From assembly GCA_026120185.1 (NCBI GenBank), contig JANUWF010002022.1:558001-622000 (forward strand): a stretch of DNA of 64,000 bases, in the 5' to 3' direction. Positions 22,669 to 34,421 of this stretch are shown here, one piece after another. Both the position numbers and the translations under genes were made by a program. How positions within the stretch are numbered: position 1 is the first letter of the stretch; every line of letters starts with the position of its first letter. Source of the DNA: Voacanga thouarsii (lineage: Eukaryota; Streptophyta; Magnoliopsida; Gentianales; Apocynaceae). The notes beneath the pieces are model-generated. The model did not search any database. It had not been told where the DNA came from and worked only from the letters and a program-made list of their open reading frames with translations.

Positions 22669-23382
22669 TGTTGGGAAATATATGAAAAAGAGAGAAAAAA
22701 ATCAAATTTCACACAAATTACAAATTATTTGAAGATCAAAATTATTTCTTAAGTGTCAATCAAAAAGTAAGAATAAACTAAAGATACTAAATGAAATCAC
22801 AACAGCAGATAGAATAAAGTACAAAAAATAATTAATAGGAGACACCAAAAAATTTTTAACATAGAAAATTTAAGATGGGAAAAATCATAGGATTTGGTCA
22901 AGTAAAAACTTCCACTATAATAATAATGAGTAATAAAAAGTTTTATCTAGACAAAACTACAACTACACCAATAATATACCAATAACTTTTCCTAAAATTA
23001 CAAATAAATAAGAATTAAATTTTGAAAGAATATTACCAAAATCAAAATCTAAACTAGTAGATGTACAGGTCTTGTTCAAAAAATTATATGAAACTAAATT
23101 TCGTCTCAATCAAATTACGAATCACCGTCCAAATTAAGAATCAAAAGCTCAAAGAGCACAATAATGGCTGCCGTGCAACCCTCTGTTCTTGCGTCCCTTT
23201 TTTACTTTTGGTGTTCCCTCAACTCACGCTGCACACCAGAGTTCTCAACGAATTCCAACTCCTTGTCTCTTATGCTTTTGGTTTTTAGTTGTTTATATAA
23301 TTTGTGTTTTTAGGCTTTTTATAGTTTGTGGGCCTTTGTGACTTTTGCCCAACCAAATGGGTTGAAACTCTTAGACCCAACA
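22669..23382 (-). repeat. Copia B 3' LTR (714 bp)
   Basis: Starts TGTTGGG and ends CCCAACA, perfect inverted ends. On the element strand it is preceded by the purine tract AAGAGGGGGATAT (reverse complement of 23383-23395). The partner LTR is lost. Confidence 0.8.
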
Positions 23383-23414
23383 ATATCCCCCTCTTAACTC
23401 ATTTGGAGGCACAA

Positions 23415-24994
23415 TCAAACCTGTTACCTATATGCAAAACAAGAATTTTTTTTTTTTTCTCAGCAATACTTTAGTCCGCATATCAGAATCATTATCATTC
23501 GTGTTTACCTTCTCAAGCATTGGCAGTTTAAAATCTAAAACTTCTCTAATTCAATGATATCTCATATTAATATGTTTAAATCGAGAGTGAAATGTAGAAT
23601 TCTTACACAGATAAATGACACTCTAATTATCACAATGATATCTCACATCAAAACTTCTCTAATTTAATGATATCTCACATCAATATGTTTAGATCGAAAG
23701 TGAAATGTAGAATTCTTACACAGATAAATGACACTTTGATTATCACAATAAAGATGGTACTTTTCTTGTTTTAAGCCCAATTCCTGAAAAAACCTCTGCA
23801 ACTAAAGAATTTTTTTACAAGCTTTAGTAGTTGTCATATATTCTGCCTCTGTATTAGAAAGAGCAATACATTTTTATAGCTTGTTTTGCCATGATACTGT
23901 TCCCCCTTCAAAAGTTATTAAGTCACCAGGTGTACATCTTCTCTTATCAAGATTACCTCCAATATTTGAATCATTGTATCCATCAAACATAATATTGATA
24001 TTTCCAAAACACAAACATAATTCCTGAGAATCCACTTAAAAGTATTCCAATGCTTTTTACCAGGATTAGAAAGATATCGATTATTCACTCCAACTACATG
24101 ACCTATATCTGGCCTGGTGCAAATCATTGCATACATGAGACTATCAATTGCTGAAGCATAAGGAACCTTCTACATATCTTCTTTGTCTTTCTCACTTTTT
24201 AGACATTTCTCAATATTTAGCTTGAAGTGACCCGCAAGTGGAGTAGAAATTTTCTTAGCATTGCTTATGTTAAACCTGTTAAATACTTTCAAAATATACT
24301 TTTCTTGAGATAACTAAAACTTTCCACTTTGCCTATCTCGAGTGATTTTTATCTCCAAAATTTGTTTTGCCCGACCCAAATCTTTCATTGCAAAAGATTT
24401 GCTTAACCCTTTTTTCAACTTGTTGATATTCGTGGCATCATGCCAACAATCAACATATCATTCACAAATAATAAGAGGAAATAATAAAATCACCATCTAA
24501 AATATTTTTCACGTATTTTGATCTATCATGAAAGAGTCAAAATTCTTGTACCACTATCTCGGTAGATACTTAGTCCATATAAACTTTTTCTAAGACGGCA
24601 TACCAAATTCTCTTTACTACTTTCTTTGAACCCTCTAGCTGATTCATATATCTTCCAAATCACCATGCAAGAAGACTATCTTCACATCAAGTTGCTCAAT
24701 CTCAAGATTCAAACTGGCAGCAACATCAAGAACAATCCGAACAAATGTCATCTTTACTACTGGAGAAATGATTTCTTCAAAATCTATACTTGTCTTTTGA
24801 CCGAACCCTTTCACAACCAATATTGTCTTGTTCTTTGATTGTGAGCTATTCTCTTGAGTCTTCAATTTGTAAACCCACTTGTTCTTCAATATTCTCTTGC
24901 ATTTAGGCAATTTCACTATGTCATAGGTATGATTTTCTTGTATGGATACTATCTCCGATTGCATAGCTTGCAACCATTCTTCATTTTTTCTCAT
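23415..24994 (-). pseudogene. Copia B reverse transcriptase and RNase H
   Basis: RT starts near 24994 (EEWLQAMQSEI, then KNKWVYKLKTQ and IEQLDVKIVFLHGDLEDI). It continues broken to MYAMICTRPDIGHVVGV and SNPGKKHWNTFKWILR (23918-24136). RNase H follows (ALSNTEAEYM- and YHLYCDNQSVIYL-like residues, about 23680-23860). Inside RNase H a 113-bp segment is duplicated in tandem (from 23537 and from 23650), which scrambles the frame. RT is split by stops near 24640. Confidence 0.85.
23537..23755 (-). repeat. 113-bp tandem duplication inside RNase H
   Basis: Two copies start AAAACTTCTCTAATT at 23537 and 23650. They share GATATCTCA, GTGAAATGTAGAATTCTTACA and CAGATAAATGACACT. A few substitutions separate them, so the duplication is not brand new. 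Confidence 0.85.
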
Positions 24995-24997
24995 GCT

Positions 24998-26270
24998 CTA
25001 GGGCCTCACTACAGGACTCTGGCTCTCCTCATCAGTTAACAACACATATTCATTGCGATTATACCTGGTAGAAAGTCTTCTTTTCCTGATGGATCTCCTA
25101 GGTTCATTTTGTGGCATTGGTGTCGGTGCTACTTGCTCAATCTCACCAGCATTATTATTATCACCCTTAGTTTCTCCTTGCTTTATCTCAGTTCCCCATT
25201 GATTTTCATCATCTATTTCTAGAATTGGCTCATCAGAACTAGCTAGTGCAGGAACTGGATTTGAACTAGGAGGAATGTCATCAGAGAATCTTAGTTTTGA
25301 CTTTGGCTTATCATGTTTCTCCATATCTTCAATAGTTTGATCTTCAAGAAAGACAACATCTCTACTTTTGATCAATTTCTTTTCCACTGGATCCTATAGT
25401 CTGTAGCCAAACTCTATATATGCATATTCCAAGAAAATACATTGCTTAGATTTTATATCAAGCTTTGATCTCTGATATTTGGGAATATGAACAAAAGCAC
25501 GATAACTAAAAACTCTTAAGTGGTTGAATGATACTTCTTTTCCTATCCATATTCTCTCTAGAATATCACCATCCTAAGGAACTGGAGGGGAAAAATTAAT
25601 TAGGTCAACTGCAGTTCTCATTGCTTCATCCTAAAAGGATTTTGGCAGCTTGACATTGGAAAACATATATATGATCTGGTCAGTGATGGCTCTGTTCATC
25701 TTTTTTGCTATCCCATTCTCCTGTAGTATTTTTGGTACAGTCTTCTCTAGTCTGATCCCATGAAACTTATAATAGCTTTCAAATGATCCTCTATACTCAT
25801 CACCATTTTCAGCCTAAACATATCCAATACCTAGTCTTTAGATTTCAAAGTAGTACACCAAACTTTTTTAGAGAAGTTATCAATAAAAGTGACAAAGTAA
25901 ATTTTACTACCAAGAGCCCTATCTTTCATGTAGTAGACATCAGTGTGCACAAACTCTAATGGATTTAACTTTCTAAATGAAGGAAGCCTTTGAAAAGTAA
26001 TTCTATATTATTTTCCATAAATACAATCAATACAAGATTTAAGAGAAGTACTTGTTATATTAGGGAGAAGTTACCTGCGAATAAGTATCAGAATTCCTTT
26101 CTCACTTATGTGCTTAAGTTGGCTATGCCAAAGATCAATAGAAGAGTCTTAAATTACATTAACCTTTCTTTTTCCCAACTTGGCTTGCATCAAGTAGAGA
26201 GTATTCTGCTTCTTTACTTTGGCAATAATCAAATTTGCTTTATTAAGTTTCCATTTGCCTCCGCCTTGAG
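24998..26270 (-). pseudogene. Copia B integrase and linker, broken
   Basis: The linker frame at 24998-25387 contains MEKKLIKSRDVVFLEDQTIE and RRSIRKRRLSTRYNRNEYV, typical of copia between integrase and RT. Upstream the integrase catalytic core is only recognisable in short pieces (25400-26270), interrupted by stops. It is clearly inactive. Confidence 0.75.
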
Positions 26271-26273
26271 AAC

Positions 26274-27021
26274 TTAATAGCCTTCATTATAAAGCTTTTC
26301 GATAGAAACAAGGTTAAGATGAACATCAGGAACATGTTTGTCATTCCTCAAGACTAACTGACATCCAGTTTCTGTGTCCAAACATATATCATCCTTGCCT
26401 ACAACTTTGTAAGAAACTTCATTTCCCATCCTGATGTAATCAAAGTCTCGTTCATTATAGGTTGAAAAGAAATGTCTCTGTGTAATAACATGATATGATG
26501 CACCTAAATTAATTATCCAATCACTATCTTGACAGGTAATATCGATATGACCATCATCATAGAATACTAATATATCGTCATCCACTGCCACAAATGTTGT
26601 AGTCTCTTATTCGTCTCTCACCTTACCATTACCTTTTTTATTAGCAGGTTCTTGTTTCAGAACTCTACAGTACTTCTTGTAGTGTCCTTTCTTTTTACAA
26701 TGATAGCCCTCCACATTTTTTCACGACTTATGTCTGCTCTTGGATCAATCATTTCTATAATAAGGACCCCTGCTCTTACTTCTCCATCTTCCTTCTTTCT
26801 TTTGCATAATCAAAGCCTGAAACTCATTGATAGTGCCTTATTCCTTCCACCTAATCTTCATATCGAACACTGCTTCATTTGCCATAGCCATAGTTAAAAC
26901 ACCATTTAGAGTCGAATTGCTAACGGATACCACCATTGTTCTCCAGCTATCTAGTAATAAACTGATAAACAGTAAAGCCTATACCTAATCATCCAAGTTC
27001 AGCTTCAATGAGGCTGCCTGG
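26274..27021 (-). pseudogene. Copia B protease, zinc knuckle and gag 3' part
   Basis: The protease frame 26274-26591 has the family's WI.DSGAS site changed to WIINLGASYHV, so the catalytic Asp is lost (Asn). It continues HVPDVHLNLVSIEKLYNEGY. The zinc knuckle (about 26660-26710) reads GYHCKKKGHYKKYC, with the first Cys replaced by Gly. Gag residues NEFQALIMQKKEGR and NLDD lead up to the solo LTR at 27022. Gag resumes beyond it at 28465. Confidence 0.8.
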
Positions 27022-28459
27022 AGTTAGGATTCGTGAACTCCTAAACGCGGAAAACATCCATGAATCCTTCTCGAGGACCCAAGTAAACGATTAAGAAGAT
27101 CTAAGCTTTAAGAATTACCTCTGGTTGCTGTAATCGAAATCCTTCGATTCTGGTCGCGCTGTTGTACGTTCAACCCGAACAATCACCAAACGCTGCAGTA
27201 TGCGAACGTCCTCTATCGGATACACACCGCGAACTCACTCGATACCCGGGGAGTGCTAGCGCCTAGGGTTTGAGAGGTTTTTTTTTTCTTTCTAGTAGAG
27301 AATGGCACGAATGTTCTCAACCGAAAAATTAGACTATTGAAAAGACGGCTAGGGTTTTCTTAAAAACCCTCGAACCTCTTAGAGTCCAACCCTAATAATA
27401 TCTTATCATATTCTAATTTAAATTCAAATTAAATTAAAATTGATATGATAAGATTCTGCCATTATCTCGGTAATTTAACTAATTATTTTACCGAGTCAGA
27501 TTCTTATAATCTGGATATCATCCAGATTCATCGAACCTGGTCACCAGAAAAATAATCTAACAAGTTCGCTTATTGTGTGACCCTATAGGTTCATTTAACA
27601 CTGGCAGTGTGCCTAAATCATATTTAAATGGCCCACAAGTTATAAGCGATTTCTAACAAAACATTATAACTATCTAGGTTAAATGAAGATCGGTGATCTC
27701 TTTGAACCAAACCATAATTTTATATTTAGTCCTTTTGTCACACGATATCCAGATTAAGCATAAGGCACGGAGCATGTCATTCTTATTAAGCTTAATCAAT
27801 TATTTCTTGATTTCATAGTAGACTGTTCAAATAAATGATATCAATATATTAGATTGATATATTTGAGTACGGCCATGCATTTTTAACAGTCTAACTTATC
27901 AAGGGGCCCATGGATATCTCTCCCATAACTGAGAGGGACAAATTCCTTCACAATCAATCATATTTCTCTCCTTGATTTATTCTATATCCAACAGTAGTCT
28001 AATTTATTATCTGGTTAAAGACAACTTTAGACAATGTCAAAATATAGAATTTATCAAGTAGGAAACTATGATGAATTTAGGTCGAAGGACTTTCAATATT
28101 ATTATGGCTAGAAAGTACTTATGACATATTCCATGAAGTACTCTCACAGTGGGTCATGTCCAATACAATGTTCTCTAACATTTATTTATGTCTTGACTCG
28201 ATATCACAAATATCCATGGCCAGTAAAACATAACCATCAAGTCACAAACATACTAATCTTAATTTATTATTATTCCAATAATAATAATCGATCAGGGACA
28301 GTTTTAGAATAGTCATTTTAGGGTTTTACTATCAAGTCACGTACTTGATGACCAACAAAACAAAACTCACTATTCATGAAAAAGATAGCCTCATATTATT
28401 ATATAAAACATAATGACAATTGTATAAGTACAAATTGACTCTAGGGCATATCCCCAACA
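27022..28459 (-). mobile_element. Solo LTR (1438 bp), TSD CCTGG
   Basis: Inserted in gag of element B. The flanks are CCTGG at 27017-27021 and 28460-28464. On the minus strand it begins TGTTGGGGATATGCCCTAG. The plus-strand left end reads AGTTAGG, presumably TGTTAGG before mutation, pairing with CCCCAACA at the right. No internal retroelement sequence is present, so the element was removed by LTR-LTR recombination. Gag reads through when the insert is ignored (HLNTFMALMSQ / LAASLKLNLDDQ). Confidence 0.92.
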
Positions 28460-28506
28460 CCTGGCTCATTAATGCCATAAAGGTATTCAAATGCTCACTC
28501 ATATCA
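28460..28506 (-). pseudogene. Copia B gag fragment beyond solo LTR
   Basis: A short minus-strand piece (GDMSEHLNTFMALMS-like) joins the gag sequence left of the solo LTR. It is cut at about 28507 by CACTA-like sequence. Confidence 0.7.
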
Positions 28507-29274
28507 CCCTACAAAAAAAAAGAAAAAAAAAAGAGACTTTTGACAACACTTTTATTTGTAATATAGCAAAATCTGTGGTAAAAATTTAGTTTTTACTATA
28601 GTTTTGAATTCCCTAGCATAAAAACCTTTTTTTGTAACACTTACTTTTGCCACGACTACATTTTTGTAGGCAAAAGTTCTTTTTTACTACAGATTTAAAA
28701 ATTGTGTGGGTAAAAATATTTTGTTGCCACAGAGATTTAAAATTGTTGGTATAGGAATTTAATTACCCACAGTTTTACTAAACTATGGAAAAAGAATAAT
28801 TTTTATTTTTTTTATCAAATATTAAAAAATATCAACATAAAATGCAAGTTATCATTAGGCACCATGGTTAAGGTAATCATTTATATTCAAGTGGCTATGT
28901 GTTCAAATTTTTTTATTTACTATTTTATTTATTTATATAATTTTTGGGATCAACTATCTATGCACACTTAGTGCCTTACTTTATTTAGCTAGAACAAAAT
29001 CTATTTTCTACAATCAAATAAAGAAAAATAAAAATAAAAAGAAAAATTATATAAACTTTAGTATACTCCATTTTGTGATTATGGTCTAGAGACCATGGTA
29101 TGGAAGGAATATTTTTGTTACATTTTAAATTTGCTAAATAAGTTATACATTTTTTTTAGGGGGGGGGGGTGGATAGGGCCAGTGGGCTTAGATAGATGAC
29201 AAATATTATTTTATATTTGTAAAATTTTTATTTTTTTAAAAAATAGGACTTATGTGTGTGTGCGCGCGGGGGCG

Positions 29275-29312
<38 letters not shown>

Positions 29313-29330
29313 CAACAAAATCCTTCAATA
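28507..29330 (+). mobile_element. CACTA-like terminal fragment
   Basis: Begins CACCCTACAAAAAAAAAG and soon reads GACTTTTGACAACACTTTTA, resembling CACTA (En/Spm) ends (CACTACAAGAAAA...). Repeated words such as ACAGATTTAAAA and TGTGGGTAAAAA in both orientations look like subterminal repeats. No matching inverted end was found, so this is an incomplete element. A compound TG/CG-type microsatellite at about 29252-29311 closes the segment. Confidence 0.45.
29252..29311 (+). repeat. TG/CG compound microsatellite
   Basis: TGTGTGTGCGCGCGGGGGCG followed by about 14 TG units. It marks the left edge of the 152-bp tandem array. Confidence 0.9.
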
Positions 29331-29332
29331 AT

Positions 29333-31493
29333 AAATCAAATTGTATTTGATTAATTTTAAATTTGATCATATAACAGTTAGATTATTAATTTGATGCACT
29401 TATCTTTCTAAATGCATTAAGTTATGGGTTTTTATATACAGATTCTACTAGATTATATGACAAAATATATTCGATTACCTTAAAATTTGGTCATAATACT
29501 TTCTCTAGCAATTTTAACGAATCTAACGGTTACATCATTAATTTGATGTGCTTTTCTTTGTAAATGCATTATGTTATGGGCTTTTATATAAAGATTATGC
29601 TAGATTATATGGAAAATATATTCAATTACTTTTAAATTTAGTCATAATATTTTTTTAGCAATTTTAACGAATCTAATGGTTAGATCATTAATTTGATATG
29701 ATTTTCTTTATAAATGTGTTAGGTTATTGTCTTTTGTACAATGATTATGCTATATTATATGGTAAATATATCCAATTACCTTCAATTTTGATCATAACAC
29801 TAGTTTTAGTGATTTTAATAAATTTAATGATTGGATCATTAATTTGATATACTTATGTTTAAAAATATTTTAGGTTTTGAGCTTTTATATAGAAATTATG
29901 CTAGATTATGTGGTAAAATTTATCCAATTATTTTCAAATATGGTCATAATACTTTTTTTTTATAGCAATTTTAGCAAATTTAACGGTTGGATCGTTAATT
30001 TGATGCACTTATATTTGTAAATGCATTAAGTTATGGGTATTTATATAGAGATTATACTATATTACATGGAAAAATATATCAATTACCTTTAAATTCTGTC
30101 ATGATACTTTTTTTTAGCAATTTGAATGAATTTAATGGTTGGATCATTAATTTGATGTGCTTTTCTTTGTAAATGCATTAGGTTATTGGATTTTATATAA
30201 AGATTATATTAGATTATATGGAAAAATATATTCTATTACCTTTAAATTTGGTCATAACAATTTTTTTTAGCAATTTTAAGAATTTAACGGTTGGATCGTT
30301 AATTTGATGTGCTTTTTCTTTGTAAATGTGTTAGGTTATGTGCTTTTGTATAAAGATTATGCTATATTATATGGTAAAATATCTGACTACTTTCAAATTT
30401 GGTCATAACACATTTTTTTAGTAATTTTAACAAATCTAATAGTTGGATTATTAATTTGATATGCTTATATTTAAAAATGTGTTAGGTTTTGAGCTTTTAT
30501 TTAGAGACTATGCTAGATTATGTGGCAAAATATATCCGATTATTTTCGAATATGGTCACAATATGTTTTTTTTTAAAACAATTTTAACAAATCTATTGGT
30601 TGAATCATTAATTCAATGCGCTTTATCTTTATAAATGCGTTAGGTTATGGGCTTTTATATAAAGATTATGTGGCAAAATATATTCAAGTATCTTCAAATT
30701 TAGTCATAATATTTTTTTATAGTAATTTTAACGAATCTAACTATTGGATCATTAATTTGATATATTTTTTCTTGTAAATGCACTTAGTTATGGGATTTTA
30801 TACTGAGATTATGCTAGATTATATGGAAAAATGTATTCAATTTATCTTCAAATTTGATCATAAAACTTTTTTTTTTTAGCAATTTTAACGAATCTAATGG
30901 TTGTATCGTCAATTTGATGTGTTTTTCTTTATAAATGCATTAGGTTATGGGCTTTTATATAGATATTATGCTAGATTATATGAGAAAATATATTCAATTA
31001 CTTTCAAATATGGTCATAATACTTTTTTTTAAAGCAATTTTAACAAACTTAACGGTTAGATCGTTAATTTGATGTGTTTTTCTTTGTAAATGCATTAAGT
31101 TATGGGCTTTTATATAGAGATTATGCTAGTTTATATAGTAAAATATAACCGATTACATTTAAATTTGGTCATAATACTTTTTTTTAATGATTTTAACAAA
31201 TCTAACGATCATTAATTTATTTTCTTATGTTTAAAAATATGTTAGGTTTTGGGCTTTTATATAGAGACTATACTTAATTATATAGTAAAATATATCTGAT
31301 TATCTTCAAATTTGGTTATAATATTTTTTTAGTAATTTTAAGAAATCTAACGGTTGGATTATTAATTTGATGCGCTTATCATTGTAAATATAAAGATTAT
31401 CCTAGATTATGTGGCAAAATATTTCCAATTACCTTCAAATTTGGTCATAATACTTTTTTAATAATTTTAATAAATTTAACGGTTGAATCACTA

Positions 31494-31497
<4 letters not shown>
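29333..31497 (+). repeat. Tandem array, about 14 units of about 152 bp
   Basis: A unit signature runs: GGTCATAATACTTTTTT, AGCAATTTTAACGAATCTAA, CGGTTGGATCATTAATTTGA, TGTGCTTTTCTTTGTAAATG, CATTAGGTTATGGGCTTTTA, TATAGAGATTATGCTAGATT, then a run near AAAATATATTCAATTACCTT. Signatures recur at about 29424, 29572, 29709, 29872, 30030, 30180, 30332, 30484, 30642, 30788, 30942, 31098 and 31244. Variants alternate: units with TTTTGAGCTTTTAT follow units with CTTTTGTA, at 29872 and again at 30484, a spacing of 612 bp or four units. An AT microsatellite bounds the right edge. Confidence 0.9.

Positions 31498-31499
<2 letters not shown>

Positions 31500-31540
<41 letters not shown>
31500..31540 (+). repeat. 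TA microsatellite
   Basis: About 20 TA units directly after the last 152-bp unit. Confidence 0.95.
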
Positions 31541-31543
<3 letters not shown>

Positions 31544-31561
31544 ATGTTTGTCAGGTGGAGA

Positions 31562-32140
31562 CACTACAACAAAAAATTATTTTCGTGACACAGTTTTAAT
31601 GGAACATTTTTTTAAACATTAAAATAAACAATTATTATGACATTTGCTTTACAACACACATTACAAATATAGCTAAATGTTGTAGTTTTGGAACCATCTA
31701 AAGTTAAATGCAACAATAAATATATCTAATAAAATTTATTATATTTTATGATATATTCATAACTTAAGTCTAATTTCACTAAAAAAACTTGAGTATAATT
31801 TCATTTAGAAGAAGAAAATAAAAGAAAATAAAAAAATTTTAAATATAATTTTATTAATTTTAAAAAAATTGAAAAGCTTTCTGATCTCCAAGAGGAAATG
31901 ATGCCAAAATAGATGCTAAAAAGAGGCCAACATTTTTCCTCAAAATATTTTCGCACCAAATTTTACTTTCCCTTTCGTTTCCCAACTTCACCGTTCCCTT
32001 TTTCTAATCTCCAAATTCGAGCCTAAAGTTGTAGGAATTGACTTTGATCTCTCCACTACAAGAAAAAAGGGCTTTCTTGACATTTTTTTAATGACACTTT
32101 TTGAAAAATGTCATAACATAGTACCTATATTGACATTAGA
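31562..32140 (+). mobile_element. Two CACTA-type ends in the same orientation
   Basis: CACTACAACAAAAAATTATT at 31562 and CACTACAAGAAAAAAGGGCT at 32054 both have the conserved CACTACAA.AAAAA start of plant CACTA termini, followed by TGACA-rich subterminal sequence. No opposite ends (TTTTCTTGTAGTG) are visible nearby. They are therefore terminal relics or belong to elements truncated by later rearrangement. Confidence 0.55.
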
Positions 32141-32886
32141 TTTATTCATACCATTATCTAAGTGTATATAATAAAAGAGAAAATGGGAGTGAATTGTCTC
32201 TTCACATTATTTTGATAATTTTATTTGTTTTTCTTCTTAATTTTTTTTTTAATTTGATGATCAAGATTTAATAGTATTTTAAATACTTATAATAGATATC
32301 GTATTTCATTAAGAAAATATTCTACGATTTAGATTCATTTAGTCGTCATAGATAATTTAGTCATTTTATTTATTTTTATTTCCTCAAGTCCTTTTGTGCA
32401 TTGGGAATGCTGATAGTTGCAGACTCTCCACTTTGGTTGCCTTCCCTTCTTCCTCTCTAATTTCTCCCTAATTCCGTCGGCCCTCTCTTTTTAACTTGAT
32501 AGTTCCACCATTCTCTTTCAAGAAATTGTGGCTTTTAATGGGTCTGAATTTTTTAATGAGCATAGCTTTTTTGGATCTAGGAAATTTAGAGAGGGATTTG
32601 CAAGCGGGTGCAATAGCGGGCTACTCTTTGTTGTGGCTGTTAATATGGGTGACTATAATGGGTTTATTGATCTAGTTGTTACCAGCGAGGGCTGGGGTAG
32701 CAATAGTCAAGCAATTGGCAGAGCTTTGTAGGGAAGAGTATAGCTATGACCGGTATGTTGTTGTGGTTCATGGCCGAGGTGGCTTTGATTGGGGCTGATA
32801 TTTAGGAGGTGCTTAGAAGTGCTATAGCTATGTAAATTCTCAGTCGTGGTGTGTGTTATGTGTTTTTCGAGCATTGAAAATATTAT
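32141..32886. other. Unresolved segment
   Basis: A less AT-rich patch (about 32380-32830) with a 67-codon plus-strand frame at 32528-32731 (contains [17 protein letters not shown] and glycine-rich continuation). It could be transposon-associated or captured sequence. I recognise no family and cannot support a gene. Confidence 0.3.
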
Positions 32887-34421
32887 TGATAAATCCACAA
32901 ACAACCAATTTTTATTTAAAATGCTAAATACTCAAACCACATAATTGGGTAAGTATACACATTGCATAGTAGAGGGAATAACAAGTATCGAATTCACAAG
33001 AATATTATCGCTACTTTACTCTAATCTCAATGTTTAGCCTATAAAATAAAGAAATAAAATCAATAAACAATTTTAATAACTATTATACTAGAAAGTATAC
33101 CAAGTTCTCACAAGAAAAGTCATCATAGTCCTCAAGGGATAAGAATAAGGAGAAAGGTCATGTAAAAAAGAACATCTCTCAAATCTATGTCAAGAAAGGA
33201 AGATACCCTTAAACCCATCAATTCTCAATTCAAGCACCGGAGGGATTCAAATGCAAATCTCACTCTCTCTTGAGTAATGAAATTCCTATTCTTAGCAAAC
33301 CAATGGGTATCTTTACGTCACCAATTTAATCTAGAAAGTATTAACAACAATAAATTCCAAAGAAATCTAGGGGCTACAGTGTCCCTATCTCTAGGCAATA
33401 TCATAAACCATTTGATTACCAAGTTCAATTCCATAATATCTCTCTCAAGTTAATTGAAAGAAAACAAACATTGCATCAGTAAATTAGGTATTTAGCTCAT
33501 AACCCCATCTCTCAAATTCATTAGAAGTAATCTAATCAATTGACAATTAATCCAACATAACAATGCCCAAGTAATCAAATACATGGAATGAAAATTAAAT
33601 AGGTCTTAAAAAAAAAAAATCAATTCAAGAACATAAACTTAGGGTTTATCCCTTAAATACAATTAAAATCATAGAGATTCAAAATTGTCAAAACAGATTA
33701 CAAGAAAGAGAAAAGAGCACTCATAGATAAGTAAATCTCCTTCTTCTTCCTTGAGATCCTCTTGAGCAACTCCCTTCTTCTTTTTTATTTAATTCTTCTT
33801 GATGCCTCTTCTCTTAGTGTTTCTTGAGTTTTCTAGGAGTTCTCTGGTGTTTTTGGATGCCAAATACTGATTCTTAAGGTCAGGAACTGAGTATTTATAG
33901 ATGTTCATTGAAAAACTCAAAAAACCGCTGAACAAAGGGTCTTCTGCAATATTGTACAGTGCCATGGAAGATGGTTTGAATAGTATCGTGCATGCTTTGA
34001 TCCTCCAATTTTGCCTTGAAACGACATTGTAGGATTAAGTATTGCTATGTGCTGGATTGGTGCATGATGATGTGGACAACGACCAGACGGTGCCGTGAAG
34101 TTCCATATGTGCTGCATTTTCTGCATCTTGATGATGCACGACAACGTGCAAAATAAGGGGCATGATGCCATTGACTCCCTGAATATTGACTTTTGAAGTT
34201 CTACATAAGCAGGACAGGGTGTAATATGATGAGCACAATGCCATGACACTTTAGTTTGGCTCTTTTTTAATCTTTTCTCCTTAAATCCTTATCTAATCTT
34301 CAACTTTCTCATACTACATAAAATAAGGAGAAAATAGAAAATTAAGTAGCAATCTAAAATGTATTCTTCACAATTCAAACACAAATGATGTATAAAACAT
34401 GTATACAATGAACACTCATCA
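32887..34421 (-). repeat. Element G LTR-like segment (about 1535 bp)
   Basis: Left boundary TGATAAATCC and right boundary CTCATCA are proposed by analogy with element F (TGATG ... CATCA). The sequence AAGTATACACATTGCATAG ... GGGAATAACAAGTATCGA is the kind found in long LTRs of plant gypsy-like elements. Open frames at 33917-34249 overlap in two frames and are unmatched. The left end is uncertain by tens of bases. Confidence 0.5.

Larger units (their letters stand above)
22669..28506 (-). mobile_element. Ty1/copia element B, truncated at its 5' side
   Basis: The 3' LTR (22669-23382), RNase H, RT, integrase, protease, zinc knuckle and the 3' part of gag follow in copia order on the minus strand. 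Gag is split by a solo LTR (27022-28459). The element ends abruptly near 28507, where CACTA-like sequence begins, so the gag N terminus and 5' LTR are missing. Many stops and frameshifts break it. Confidence 0.85.

Noticed and set aside
29252..31540. CRISPR-like array
   Set aside because: Units of about 152 bp are repeated as a whole with no unique spacers; this is a plant satellite-type tandem repeat.
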